A stretch of 64,000 nucleotides of DNA from Maribacter sp. (GTDB lineage Bacteria; Bacteroidota; Bacteroidia; Flavobacteriales; Flavobacteriaceae). This document shows positions 53,850-63,465 of the stretch, in pieces. A program made the translations under genes and the position numbers. The number at the start of each line of letters is the position of its first letter. Position 1 is the first letter of the stretch. Below the pieces are notes generated by a model. It did not search any database, was not told where the DNA came from, and saw only the letters and a list, made by a program, of their open reading frames with translations. The DNA is taken from NCBI GenBank assembly GCA_002749285.1, contig PDPR01000009.1, positions 1-64,000 of the forward strand, given 5' to 3'.

Positions 53850-53945
53850 CTTATGATTCTGGCTTATTGGAAATAACAGGAACGTACCGGTCAATAAAAA
53901 CCGGAAACACCCTAAAAAAATGATAAGGAAAAACCTGAAAACGAA

Positions 53946-54359
53946 TCAAATCAAGAAGACGTTGTCGAGTAATTGGATATTCTCGACAATTTTGGGCGGC
54001 ACATATCGTTCATGTAGGACAGTATGAACCCATATAGGTTCAAATAGGCCAGTACAAATATCCATATAGGCAACCAAGAACAGTTGCCGTTCTACATCGA
54101 TATCAGCGAAAGAAGGCCTAACATCATTCTGACCCCCTATGACGGTCACCTGGTCTTCACAACAGGACTTTCTATCTATAGTAGCTCCTGATGTGGGCCC
54201 TGAAACCATATCCATTCCACAATCTTGGGCATCGACAAAAAAAGCCATATCGACCAAACGCCCCATACAAAAGTGCTTTTCCACTTTCCAAGAGGTTGTA
54301 GAGGCCAACAGCAAGAGGGCCATTGACACTGCCATTATTTTAAATGCGATAGCTTTCAC
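53946..54359 (-). CDS. HYC_CC_PP family Cys-rich small protein
   Basis: The 137-residue protein (GTG start) has a hydrophobic N-terminus, then the features that define this Bacteroidota family: H29-x-C31 in VEKHFCMG, a single Cys at 47 (QDCGMDM), C66-C67 in KSCCEDQ and a PP pair in YVPPKI near residue 120. Function is unknown, but the spacing of Cys and His fits metal binding in the periplasm. It is encoded just upstream of the HMA-AraC regulator, on the same strand, so it may belong to the copper module. An internal ATG at 54335 would remove only part of the hydrophobic stretch. Confidence 0.75.
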   Translation of the reverse strand: MKAIAFKIMAVSMALLLLASTTSWKVEKHFCMGRLVDMAFFVDAQDCGMDMVSGPTSGATIDRKSCCEDQVTVIGGQNDVRPSFADIDVERQLFLVAYMDICTGLFEPIWVHTVLHERYVPPKIVENIQLLDNVFLI

Positions 54360-54497
54360 GCCATAAAACTACGGATTATTGAAACAACACAACTTGCCGT
54401 TTGGTTAATTAACGTTTTTTTTAAAATCAACAACCCCGACCCAAGGGTACTGGATGTACTTTCGAAGGAACTTTTTCCATTTCGAGGCAAGCCCCGG

Positions 54498-54538
54498 GGG
54501 GAATCAAACCCCTTTTGGCCATCGCCCTACGATTAAAA
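54498..54538 (+). repeat. Dispersed intergenic repeat, copy B
   Basis: Near-identical to 4097-4137 over about 41 bases, including ATCAAACCCCTTTTGGC and TCGCCCTA. It lies just upstream of the GAF-domain gene. An in-frame ATG at 54515 lies inside the repeat and is not the gene start. Confidence 0.6.
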
Positions 54539-54598
54539 CGGTTGGGGTGTCCTACAGGAAGAACCATACAATTCAATATATTGGCCAAAAATTTCGAT

Positions 54599-55051
54599 AT
54601 GTTCAAAGAACTACGACCAAAGATAAATATCCTACTTTCCGACCCTAATGCTACCACGGAGGAGCGTTTACAGGCAATCTGCCATTTTTTAAAAGAAAAC
54701 ATCCCCCATTATGACTGGGTCGGATTCTATTTTAAAAACGGGGATAGGGAAGAACTGAAGCTTGGGCCCTATGCAGGTGCACCCACCGACCATACCATAA
54801 TACCTTTCGGCAAGGGAATATGTGGGCAAGTAGCCATAAGCGATCAAAACCTTGTGGTTCCCGATGTTAAGGCACAGGATAATTATATTGCCTGTAGCAT
54901 TACCGTAAAAGCGGAAATCGTTGTCCCAATCTTTGTAAATGGCGAAAACATAGGCCAGATAGATATTGATTCGAACACGAGCGATCCGTTTACCAAGGAA
55001 GATGAGGTTTTACTGGAATATATTAATGCGGAAATTGCCAAGATCCTTTAA
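54599..55051 (+). CDS. GAF-domain free methionine-(R)-sulfoxide reductase-like protein
   Basis: From the ATG at 54599 the 150-residue protein is a single GAF domain: HYDWVGFYFKNGDREELKLG, FGKGICGQVAISDQ, VPDVKAQDNYIACS, KAEIVVPIFVNGENIGQID and DPFTKEDEVLLE. This is the fRMsr family, which reduces free methionine-(R)-sulfoxide with two or three cysteines. C75 and C99 keep the 24-residue spacing of the catalytic and resolving pair; the third family Cys seems replaced. The upstream ATG at 54515 lies in a dispersed repeat. It is a separate gene from msrB at 63466-63942. Confidence 0.82.
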   Translation: MFKELRPKINILLSDPNATTEERLQAICHFLKENIPHYDWVGFYFKNGDREELKLGPYAGAPTDHTIIPFGKGICGQVAISDQNLVVPDVKAQDNYIACSITVKAEIVVPIFVNGENIGQIDIDSNTSDPFTKEDEVLLEYINAEIAKIL

Positions 55052-55259
55052 AACCGGAACCTTATTGGGAAGGGCATCATTATGGGCCGAAAACCATAAT
55101 GGGCGGTCCTGTTTTAGGTACAATCCCTATGGGCACTTACCCTAAAAGGATGTTTTTTTTCCAAAAAAACATCGGTTTGCCATGCCCTGCGACATGGTTT
55201 TGGTTAAAACTTTCGTGCTTTTGTTGATAACCTGTGGTATTTTTTCGTTCCAAAAAAAT
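55052..55259. other. Intergenic region with two hairpins
   Basis: CATTATGG (55078-55085) pairs with CCATAATG (55094-55101) after the GAF gene, without a clear T-run. GATGTTTTTTTT (55149-55160) pairs with AAAAAAACATC (55163-55173) around two bases and could terminate transcription in either direction. No gene was seen. Confidence 0.5.
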
Positions 55260-55267
55260 TACTTTTG
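55260..55267 (+). promoter_or_regulatory. -7 promoter box of purH
   Basis: TACTTTTG matches TAnnTTTG and ends 33 bases before the ATG at 55301. Confidence 0.55.
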
Positions 55268-55300
55268 CGTGTCTTCGAAACCTAACCACAGTAACATAAA

Positions 55301-56830
55301 ATGAACACTAAAAAAGCAGCTTCAGCCTTGATTTCCGTTTTTCACAAAGACGGACTGGAACCTATCGTGAAAAAATTCAATGAACTTGGGATTACCATCT
55401 ATTCTACCGGTGGCACCGAAAAATTCATAAAGGACCTAGGCATAGATGCTGTGTCCGTCGAAGAGGTGACCAGCTACCCTTCCATTCTTGGGGGCAGGGT
55501 GAAAACCCTTCACCCAAAAGTTTTTGGCGGAATCTTAAACAGACAGGACAATGAGGGCGACCTTGCCCAATTGAAGGAATTTGAAATCCCACAATTGGAC
55601 ATTGTCATCGTTGACCTTTATCCTTTTGAAAAAACCGTGGCAAGTGGTGCTTCCGAACAGGATATCATAGAAAAAATAGATATAGGGGGTATTTCCCTGA
55701 TTCGTGCGGCGGCAAAGAACTACAAGGATGTACTTTGTGTTTCCTCGATGGAAGATTACGCGGAAGTATTGGAGTTGATAACAAAAGGGAATGGGTCGAC
55801 CTCCCTTGAAGACCGCAGGCGTTTTGCCACAAAATCCTTCAACGTTTCCTCACACTATGATTCCGCTATCTTCAACTATTTCAATGCCGACCATAAAGAG
55901 AACGCCTTAAAAATAAGTGAAACCAAGGGAAAGGCCTTACGATATGGCGAAAACCCACACCAAAAAGGGTTTTTCTTCGGTGATTTCGATGCCATGTTCG
56001 ACAAACTACACGGCAAAGAGCTATCTTACAACAACCTATTGGATGTTGATGCAGCTGTAAACCTAATGAACGAATTTAAGGATGACGATCCTACTTTCGC
56101 TATCTTAAAACACAATAACGCATGTGGTCTGGCCATGAGGAAAACCCTACACCAAGCCTATGTAGATGCCTTGGCAGGTGACCCTGTTTCTGCTTTTGGC
56201 GGGGTTCTCATCAGCAATAAGGAAATCGACAAGGCAACTGCCGGGGAAATACACAAACTATTCTGCGAAGTGGTAATAGCCCCAAGTTATGCCGATGATG
56301 CCCTTGAAATATTGAAAGGGAGGAAAAATAGGATCATCCTGATCCAGAATGAGGTCGAAATGCCAGACACGCTCGTAAGAACATGCTTGAACGGCGTGTT
56401 GCTCCAAGAAAAAGACCACAAAACGGATACCAAGGCAGATTTACGTGAAGTAACCACAAAAGCACCAACAGACCATGAGACCGAAGACCTTATTTTCGCT
56501 TCGAAATTATGCAAACACACGAAATCGAATACTATTGTACTCGCCAAGAACAAACAACTCTGCGCCAGTGGAACAGGTCAAACATCCCGTGTAGACGCCT
56601 TAAACCAAGCAATACACAAAGCAAAATCGTTCAATTTCGATCTAAACGGAGCTGTTATGGCGAGTGATGCCTTTTTCCCTTTCCCTGATTGTGTCGAAAT
56701 TGCGCATAAAAGTGGCATTACAAGCGTTATACAGCCAGGAGGTTCTATAAAGGACCAATTGAGTATCGATTATTGTAATGAAAATAATATTGCGATGGTT
56801 ATGACAGGTACACGTCATTTTAAGCATTAA
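55301..56830 (+). CDS. purH: Bifunctional purine biosynthesis protein PurH
   Basis: The 509-residue protein has an IMP cyclohydrolase domain (about 1-140, STGGTEKFIKDLG and GGRVKTLHPKVFGGIL) and an AICAR formyltransferase domain (about 180-509, RYGENPHQKGFFFG and AILKHNNACGLA). It catalyses the last two steps of IMP synthesis. The end IAMVMTGTRHFKH is intact. It is a single gene with its own promoter, ahead of the mre operon. Confidence 0.97.
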   Translation: MNTKKAASALISVFHKDGLEPIVKKFNELGITIYSTGGTEKFIKDLGIDAVSVEEVTSYPSILGGRVKTLHPKVFGGILNRQDNEGDLAQLKEFEIPQLDIVIVDLYPFEKTVASGASEQDIIEKIDIGGISLIRAAAKNYKDVLCVSSMEDYAEVLELITKGNGSTSLEDRRRFATKSFNVSSHYDSAIFNYFNADHKENALKISETKGKALRYGENPHQKGFFFGDFDAMFDKLHGKELSYNNLLDVDAAVNLMNEFKDDDPTFAILKHNNACGLAMRKTLHQAYVDALAGDPVSAFGGVLISNKEIDKATAGEIHKLFCEVVIAPSYADDALEILKGRKNRIILIQNEVEMPDTLVRTCLNGVLLQEKDHKTDTKADLREVTTKAPTDHETEDLIFASKLCKHTKSNTIVLAKNKQLCASGTGQTSRVDALNQAIHKAKSFNFDLNGAVMASDAFFPFPDCVEIAHKSGITSVIQPGGSIKDQLSIDYCNENNIAMVMTGTRHFKH

Positions 56831-56836
56831 TTTCAT

Positions 56837-56844
56837 TACTTTTG
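56837..56844 (+). promoter_or_regulatory. -7 promoter box of the mreBCD-mrdA-rodA operon
   Basis: TACTTTTG matches TAnnTTTG, 41 bases before the mreB ATG. Confidence 0.5.
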
Positions 56845-56885
56845 TCGATGAAATACACCTTTTAACCGAAACCAAATAACTTAAA

Positions 56886-57914
56886 ATGGGATTTTTTGAT
56901 TTCTTAACCGAGGAAATTGCCATTGACCTAGGTACGGCAAACACCCTTATAATCCATGCGGACAAGGTCGTTGTGGACAGTCCATCAATCGTCGCCAGGG
57001 ACCGTATTTCCGGGAAGATTATCGCCGTTGGCAAAGAAGCCAACTTAATGCAGGGAAAAACACACGAGAACATAAAGACCATTAGGCCATTGAAGGATGG
57101 TGTCATTGCGGATTTTGACGCCTCTGAAAAGATGCTGATGATGTTCATAAAGAACATACCCGCATTAAAGAAAAAATGGTTCCCCCCTGCACTTAGATTG
57201 GTCATATGTATTCCCTCTGGCATCACAGAAGTTGAAATGCGGGCGGTAAAGGAGTCTGCAGAACGTGTGAATGGCAAAGAGGTCTATCTAATACATGAAC
57301 CAATGGCTGCGGCCATAGGCATCGGTCTGGACATTATGCAGCCCAAAGGGAATATGATCGTCGATATAGGTGGGGGTACCACCGAAATCGCAGTAATCGC
57401 CCTAGGCGGTATTGTTTGTGACAAATCCGTGAAGATTGCGGGTGATGTATTCACCAATGATATCATATATTACATGCGTACACAACATAACCTTTATGTT
57501 GGGGAAAGTACTGCGGAAGCAATTAAAATAGAAATAGGCTCGGCTACCGAGGATTTGCAGACCCCACCCGATGAAAAATCAGTACAGGGGCGTGACCTTC
57601 TTACCGGAAAACCAAAGCAGGTTCAAATATCCTACAGGGAAATCGCCAAAGCATTGGACAAATCGATCCTAAGGGTCGAGGATGCGGTAATGGAAACATT
57701 ATCGCAAACACCCCCGGAATTGGCTGCGGACATATACAATACAGGTATTTACCTTGCAGGGGGGGGATCTATGCTGCGAGGGTTGGACCGGAGACTCTCG
57801 CAAAAAACAGACCTCCCTGTCTATATTGCCGAAGACCCATTGCGTGCCGTTGTTCGGGGTACGGGAATAGCATTGAAAAACCTGGAAAGGTACAAGAGCA
57901 TCCTAATCAAATAA
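56886..57914 (+). CDS. mreB: Rod-shape determining protein MreB
   Basis: The 342-residue actin homologue begins FFDFLTEEIAIDLGTANTLI (phosphate 1 motif) and contains MIVDIGGGTTEIAVIALGG (phosphate 2) and LAGGGSMLRGLDRR (adenosine motif). It polymerises under the inner membrane and directs lateral wall synthesis. It is the first gene of mreB-mreC-mreD-mrdA-rodA. Confidence 0.97.
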   Translation: MGFFDFLTEEIAIDLGTANTLIIHADKVVVDSPSIVARDRISGKIIAVGKEANLMQGKTHENIKTIRPLKDGVIADFDASEKMLMMFIKNIPALKKKWFPPALRLVICIPSGITEVEMRAVKESAERVNGKEVYLIHEPMAAAIGIGLDIMQPKGNMIVDIGGGTTEIAVIALGGIVCDKSVKIAGDVFTNDIIYYMRTQHNLYVGESTAEAIKIEIGSATEDLQTPPDEKSVQGRDLLTGKPKQVQISYREIAKALDKSILRVEDAVMETLSQTPPELAADIYNTGIYLAGGGSMLRGLDRRLSQKTDLPVYIAEDPLRAVVRGTGIALKNLERYKSILIK

Positions 57915-57976
57915 TAGATATACCATTTGACAAATCATCAAGGTTTTCGACCGAAAGGCTAAATCAACAAAAGTGA

Positions 57977-58789
57977 ATGCGGCAGATCATCAACTTTATT
58001 ATTCGATATAAGAATTCTCTTCTTTATATCTTATTGATGATCATTTCCATGGCCTTTACGGTTCAATCACATTCATACCACCAATCAAGCTTCTTTAATT
58101 CCTCTAGCTGGATAACCGGGAACATATATGCCTTTTCCCATGGTCTCAACAACTATTTCGACCTGGATGATGAAAACGAACGCCTACTTAAGGAAAACGA
58201 AAGATTACGTAATAAGCTTTTCAATACGACCATATCCCCAAATGTAAAGATAGACACCAATCCAAGGTATACGGTAATATCTGGACAGGTAATCAAGAAT
58301 AGTTATGCCAATCCCAGAAACTATATTACCATAAATCGGGGGGAACATGACAGTATTGTTCAGGACATGGGGGTCATAACCGATCTGGGCATCCTTGGGA
58401 TTGTGGAGAACACTTCCAATAAATTCGCTACTGTCCAAAGTATACTCAACACAAAATCGAATATCAATGCCAAAATAAAGAATACCGACTATTTCGGTTC
58501 TTTGATATGGGACACCAAAGCCTACAACACTGTTCAATTGATAGACATCCCACGTTTGGTGCCCTTGAATATCGGGGATACGATTGTTACAGGGGCCATG
58601 AGCAGTATTTTCCCTGAAAACATCCCTATTGGTACCATTAAAAAATTCGACCTTGACACTTCAAAGAGCTTTTACAGGATAGATATAGACCTCTTCAATG
58701 ACATGGCCAATATCAAAAATATATATATCATCAATAATTTAGACCGAAAGGAAATCCTAGACCTGGAAGAAACCACAAACAATGAATAG
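57977..58789 (+). CDS. mreC: Rod-shape determining protein MreC
   Basis: The 270-residue protein has one membrane helix (about 12-30), a coiled coil (about 65-85, DENERLLKENERLRNKL) and the periplasmic beta-barrel region with GHDS-type segments (VITDLGILGIVENTS, VTGAMSSIFPENIPIGTI). MreC links MreB to PBP2 in the elongasome. The stop overlaps mreD by eight bases. Confidence 0.93.
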   Translation: MRQIINFIIRYKNSLLYILLMIISMAFTVQSHSYHQSSFFNSSSWITGNIYAFSHGLNNYFDLDDENERLLKENERLRNKLFNTTISPNVKIDTNPRYTVISGQVIKNSYANPRNYITINRGEHDSIVQDMGVITDLGILGIVENTSNKFATVQSILNTKSNINAKIKNTDYFGSLIWDTKAYNTVQLIDIPRLVPLNIGDTIVTGAMSSIFPENIPIGTIKKFDLDTSKSFYRIDIDLFNDMANIKNIYIINNLDRKEILDLEETTNNE

Positions 58790-59288
58790 AGGTGTTTTCT
58801 TAAATATCATACGCTTCATATTACTTGTCCTAGTACAGGTGTTGATTTTCAACAGTCTCAACTTTTTCGGGTATATCAACCCCATAGTCTATATCATGTT
58901 CCTATATTGGTATCCCATAAAGGAGAACAGGGTCGCTTTTATCTGCCTAAGCTTTATCTTGGGGCTTTCAGTCGATTTCTTTTCGGATACAATGGCCATA
59001 CATGCAGCGGCAACTACCACCATTGCCTATTTACGACCAGCCATAATGCGATTTGTGTTCGGTATAAATTATGATTTTCAAAGTTTCAAATTAAGTAACA
59101 CTACCAAGGCACAACAATTTACCTTTTTAGCGTTATTAATATTGGCACACCATTCGATTTACTTCTCACTAGAGATTTTCAACACCACACATTTGTTGTT
59201 AATCGCAAAAAAAGTATTGTCCAATGGCATCGCCTCGTTAATTTTGTGTTTATTGTTCAGTACTTTATTCAGCACAAGAAAGGAATAA
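58782..59288 (+). CDS. mreD: Rod-shape determining protein MreD
   Basis: The 168-residue integral membrane protein has five to six helices and the family segment FINPIVYIMFLYWYPI-like (GYINPIVYIMFLYW) and LSFILGLSVDFFSDTMAIHA. It is a partner of MreC in the elongasome. Position between mreC and mrdA supports it. Confidence 0.9.
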   Translation: MNRGVFLNIIRFILLVLVQVLIFNSLNFFGYINPIVYIMFLYWYPIKENRVAFICLSFILGLSVDFFSDTMAIHAAATTTIAYLRPAIMRFVFGINYDFQSFKLSNTTKAQQFTFLALLILAHHSIYFSLEIFNTTHLLLIAKKVLSNGIASLILCLLFSTLFSTRKE

Positions 59289-59356
59289 GGTATTATTCAA
59301 ATGTTCGTCAAATATAAATCAAGGATTGGTTTCCCAAAGTTTAAAAATCATCTTCA

Positions 59357-61225
59357 ATGAAGAAGGTTCTTCTATCATCTATTATCCTGATCATTGGGAT
59401 CGTTTTTATAGGTAGGTTGTCTTATCTACAGATATTCAGTTTCTCCCCAGACCAGGTTTTGGAAGACCCTGCCATTAAGGCTATTTACGACTATCCCGAA
59501 AGAGGTTATATTTATGACCGTAACGGCAAATTATTGGTAGGCAATGACCCTGCCTACGATGTAATGGTCATTCCCAGGGAGGTTAGGCCCTTGGACACCT
59601 TGATGTTCTGTGACCTTATCGGCCTGGACAAGGATACCTTCATCAAAAAACTTAAAAAGGCAAGGAACTATTCCCCTAGACTGCCATCGGTATTGGTCCC
59701 CCAACTATCAAAAGAGGATTACGCCAAACTTCAAGAGAAAATGCGCCATTTTGAAGGCTTCTATATCCAAAAAAGGTCATTACGCTATTACGACACAAAA
59801 AGTGCCGCCAACGTATTGGGCTATATTAGTGAGGTGAATGAGCGGGATCTGGCCGAAAACCCCTATTATGTCCAAGGGGAATTGAAAGGTAGGACCGGGG
59901 TAGAGAAGACCTACGAAGACACCTTAAGAGGGAAAAAAGGCGTACAATACATTCAAAAAGACCGGTTCAACAGGGATATTGGGCCATATAAGGGAGGTGC
60001 CTTGGACACCCCCCCTGAACAAGGAAAGGAAATCAGTATCACCATAGACAAAGATCTTCAGGAATATGGTGAACTGCTCATGCATGGCAAGCGTGGTGGT
60101 ATCGTTGCCATAGAACCTTCCTCAGGTGAGATATTATCCATGATCTCTGGCCCCACCTACGACCCTTCACTTTTAGTAGGAAGAAAACGATCTAAAAACT
60201 ACACAAAACTCTATAACGATTCCATAGCGAACCCCACTTGGGACCGCTCCCTATTAGCGGAACCTTCGCCCGGCTCCCCATTCAAGATTCTAAACGCATT
60301 GGTCGCACTACAAGAAGGTGCCATAACACCGGACACGAAAATAGTGTGCCATCATGGTTTTTATGTAGGTAAGACAAAACGTGGATGCCACTGTGGCGGA
60401 GGGCTTCGCAATTTGCATGTGGGTATCTACAAATCCTGTAATGCTTATTTTGCAGGTACGTTCAGGAAAATATTCGACAAATTCGATACTACCGACGAGG
60501 CCATGGATGCTTGGGAAAAACACATGCGCAGTTTCGGCCTGGGCAGTTACTTGGGGTCGGATTTACATACAGGCAGGCCTGGGCGTATCCCTTCAAAGGA
60601 ATACTACGACAAATGGTATGGGGATAATCGATGGGGGCCCTCCTATATTATATCGAATTCCATTGGCCAGGGGGAAATCGCGATAACACCCATCCAATTG
60701 GCCAATATGACAGCTGCCATAGCGAATAGAGGCCATTATTTTACGCCCCATATCCTAAAAAAGGTCAATGGCAAGGATATTACAATACCCAAATTCACGG
60801 AAATGAAGCTCACTACCATTGACCGAAAACATTTTGAACCTGTGATCCAAGGTATGGCCGATGTGTACCACAAGGGCACTGCAAGATGGGTACAGGTACC
60901 TGATATAGAGATTGCGGGCAAGACAGGGACGGTCGAGAACTTCACGATCATCAACGGAGTCAAGACCCAATTGACAGACCATTCCCTCTTTATTGCCTTC
61001 GCACCCGTAAACAATCCAAAAATAGCGATATCCGTGTATATTGAAAATGGGTATTTCGGTTCACGTTACGCAGGGCATATCGCATCGCTGATGATCGAAA
61101 AATACATTAAGGGAAGGATTACCCGAAAGGATCTGGAAAAAAGAATGCTGGAGAAAACCTTAGAGCATGAATACGCAAAACCTTACAGTGGCGAGGAGTT
61201 TAAGATAAACGAATATGTCTGGTAA
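59357..61225 (+). CDS. mrdA: Penicillin-binding protein 2 (elongasome transpeptidase)
   Basis: The 622-residue protein has an N-terminal membrane helix, a pedestal domain (YDYPERGYIYDRNGKLLVGN, about 44-63) and a transpeptidase domain with S307 in SPGSPFK (SxxK), KSCNAYF (SxN) and AGKTGTVEN (KTG). It crosslinks lateral-wall peptidoglycan together with RodA. The Pro after the catalytic Ser in place of the usual Thr/Val is a change seen in some Bacteroidota PBP2. Its stop overlaps the rodA start by 11 bases. Confidence 0.95.
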   Translation: MKKVLLSSIILIIGIVFIGRLSYLQIFSFSPDQVLEDPAIKAIYDYPERGYIYDRNGKLLVGNDPAYDVMVIPREVRPLDTLMFCDLIGLDKDTFIKKLKKARNYSPRLPSVLVPQLSKEDYAKLQEKMRHFEGFYIQKRSLRYYDTKSAANVLGYISEVNERDLAENPYYVQGELKGRTGVEKTYEDTLRGKKGVQYIQKDRFNRDIGPYKGGALDTPPEQGKEISITIDKDLQEYGELLMHGKRGGIVAIEPSSGEILSMISGPTYDPSLLVGRKRSKNYTKLYNDSIANPTWDRSLLAEPSPGSPFKILNALVALQEGAITPDTKIVCHHGFYVGKTKRGCHCGGGLRNLHVGIYKSCNAYFAGTFRKIFDKFDTTDEAMDAWEKHMRSFGLGSYLGSDLHTGRPGRIPSKEYYDKWYGDNRWGPSYIISNSIGQGEIAITPIQLANMTAAIANRGHYFTPHILKKVNGKDITIPKFTEMKLTTIDRKHFEPVIQGMADVYHKGTARWVQVPDIEIAGKTGTVENFTIINGVKTQLTDHSLFIAFAPVNNPKIAISVYIENGYFGSRYAGHIASLMIEKYIKGRITRKDLEKRMLEKTLEHEYAKPYSGEEFKINEYVW

Positions 61226-62489
61226 AAGTATCCTAAAACGTCTGGATTGGGTTTCCATCATCATTTATGTCTCCTTAGTGGCAATAGGTTGGGTCAACAT
61301 CTATTCGAGTACCTTTACAGATGCCGATCCTTCCATTTTTAATCTCGCTTCCCTACACGGAAAACAATTATTCTTCGCCGGGGTCAGTGTCTTGGCCATA
61401 ATTGTCATTTTGGCACTTGAGGCGAATTTCTTCGAACGGTTCTCCAGTCTATTCTATGTAATTGCCATGGTATTGCTACTAGGACTGTTCGTTTTCGGCA
61501 AGACTATAGCTGGTGCCACCTCATGGTACAATCTAGGTTTTTTCAATTTACAGCCCTCAGAGATTGCCAAAGTAGCAACAGCCTTGGCCCTAGCTAAGTA
61601 CTTGAGTGATATTCAGACCGATATCAAAAGAAAAAAGGACCAAATGTTTGCTGTAGGCATTATTTTATTACCGGCATTATTGATCATTCCCCAACCCGAC
61701 CCTGGCAGTGCATTGGTCTTTTTCGCACTGATGTTCGTTATTTTCAGAGAGGGCCTACCCCTTTATTACCTGGTCATAGGGCTACTGGCCATATTGGTCT
61801 TCATTACCACATTGATGTTCGGCACTATATGGATCGCGGTTTTTTTAGGTTTGGTCATCGTCCTTTTCTTTTTACTTAAAAAGAAAACATTTAAAGTCCC
61901 GGTCTTTCCATTGACACTGATTTTCGCTGTAACCATCCTATTCTCACTCTCCGTTGATTTTGTTTTCAACAATGTTTTTGAGCAACGGCACAGGGATCGT
62001 TTCGGACTTTGGCTCCGTCTGGAAAAAGACCCGAAAAAACTCGAACATATACGAAAGACCATAGGATACAATACTTACCAATCTGAAAAAGCCATAGAAT
62101 CAGGGGGTGTTTGGGGGAAAGGATTCCTGGAAGGTACCCGGACCAAAGGTGATTTTGTACCTGAGCAACATACCGATTATATTTTCAGCACAGTAGGTGA
62201 GGAATGGGGGTTCATTGGCACCACAACGGTGATACTTTTGTTCACTGTCCTGTTTTTACGATTGGTGTATTTGGCGGAAAGACAAAAAAATCCATTTGTC
62301 CGAATGTACGGTTACGGTGTCATTTCCATATTGTTCATCCATTATTTCATCAATATCGGAATGGTGATAGGTGTTTTGCCCACCATCGGAATACCCCTGC
62401 CGTTTTTTAGTTACGGAGGCTCTGGCCTGCTCTTTTTTACCATCCTGTTGTTTATCCTCCTAAAATTGGACTCGAACAGGTTGCAATAA
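61215..62489 (+). CDS. rodA: Peptidoglycan glycosyltransferase RodA
   Basis: The 424-residue SEDS protein has about ten membrane segments and the family motifs GATSWYNLGFFNLQPSEIAK, PQPDPGSALVF (acidic catalytic-loop region) and VGEEWGFIG; the end GVLPTIGIPLPFFSYGGSG is diagnostic. It polymerises glycan strands for PBP2. The long central insert (about 220-300, with KKKTFKVPVFPL) is common in Bacteroidota. It is the last gene of the operon. Confidence 0.95.
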   Translation: MSGKSILKRLDWVSIIIYVSLVAIGWVNIYSSTFTDADPSIFNLASLHGKQLFFAGVSVLAIIVILALEANFFERFSSLFYVIAMVLLLGLFVFGKTIAGATSWYNLGFFNLQPSEIAKVATALALAKYLSDIQTDIKRKKDQMFAVGIILLPALLIIPQPDPGSALVFFALMFVIFREGLPLYYLVIGLLAILVFITTLMFGTIWIAVFLGLVIVLFFLLKKKTFKVPVFPLTLIFAVTILFSLSVDFVFNNVFEQRHRDRFGLWLRLEKDPKKLEHIRKTIGYNTYQSEKAIESGGVWGKGFLEGTRTKGDFVPEQHTDYIFSTVGEEWGFIGTTTVILLFTVLFLRLVYLAERQKNPFVRMYGYGVISILFIHYFINIGMVIGVLPTIGIPLPFFSYGGSGLLFFTILLFILLKLDSNRLQ

Positions 62490-62494
62490 GGAGG

Positions 62495-63307
62495 TCAAAA
62501 TTCCCATCCTGACAAAGTTGACCTTCCTTCCAGATCTCTTTCTTTGGTGTCGGGTAGTTTTTCAAAAAAATCAATACCTGTGAGTTTTTCAATACGATCT
62601 ACAGGAACAACAAAATGCCGTATTGGTTCAGAACTTTTATGGTTAGGCATCAAAAAAGCGATTACTTTAAGGTTCTTTATATTACCCCGGGCTATGATCT
62701 TATAGTAATAATCAGGTACATCAACATCCTCTTCCCCAATCTCGTCAAGACCATCCTCAAGAACGCCCCCGGTGACCACAAAAAGATCACCATAGCGTTT
62801 TGCCCAACGCCTTACCTGCATTTCCAACTCATTCCAAACCCCCGAATTAAAGTCCCTGTCCTGTGGACTTATATTACTGGTGTAAAAAGTTTCATTGTAG
62901 GCATATTCGGAAAAACGCCGGTCACCGGCAGGACACAAATGCCCCCTGTCATAACCCGACCTTTTATAATTACGCCAATCGGCAGATTTCGTCTTTACCT
63001 TGGGATCTTCCATAAAATAAGGACGTTTTCTATCGTCATAGGTCAAATGGCTTCTTTTGAGCATATAGGCAACCCACTCGGCCTGCTCAAAGGGCTCGTT
63101 ATAAGACAACATGAAATGATCATGGACTACAATATCACCCGTTGATGAACTTGGCAGGAGATAGGAGGGTATCCCTGTTTCTGATCCGTCATCGGAAGAG
63201 GACGAATATGTAGCTGGAGTATAAAAATTATCGAACAACCAAAAACCAATAACACATAGTGTTAATAAGATCGTATAAAGCTGTCTATTATTCAAGGATC
63301 GGCCCAC
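62495..63307 (-). CDS. DNA/RNA non-specific endonuclease (NUC1 type)
   Basis: The 270-residue protein starts with a GTG at 63307 (MGRSLNNRQLYTILL), has a membrane helix at about 10-25 and a ββα-metal nuclease domain: DRGH (D120-R-G-H123) in SGYDRGHLCPAGDRRFSE, then NISPQDRDFNSGVWNELE with the metal-binding Asn. It cuts DNA and RNA without sequence preference outside the cytoplasm, either for nutrient recovery or defence. It converges with rodA (five bases apart) and diverges from msrB. Confidence 0.85.
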   Translation of the reverse strand: MGRSLNNRQLYTILLTLCVIGFWLFDNFYTPATYSSSSDDGSETGIPSYLLPSSSTGDIVVHDHFMLSYNEPFEQAEWVAYMLKRSHLTYDDRKRPYFMEDPKVKTKSADWRNYKRSGYDRGHLCPAGDRRFSEYAYNETFYTSNISPQDRDFNSGVWNELEMQVRRWAKRYGDLFVVTGGVLEDGLDEIGEEDVDVPDYYYKIIARGNIKNLKVIAFLMPNHKSSEPIRHFVVPVDRIEKLTGIDFFEKLPDTKERDLEGRSTLSGWEF

Positions 63308-63465
63308 TTGGCAAATTTAAATCAATTTAACATAACCCCAACTTTAAATCGTACAAGTGTGCCCATGGTAAAAAAAGACCAACGGCAAAGCTTCCCTAAG
63401 TTATATCCAATCGTTAATTTGCAATAGGAAATAGATTAAAACCATTAAAAAAAGGGAAATGAATT

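Noticed and set aside
54515..54598. N-terminal extension of the GAF protein
   Set aside because: It consists of dispersed repeat sequence shared with 4.1 kb; the family starts at MFKELRPKI-like sequence.
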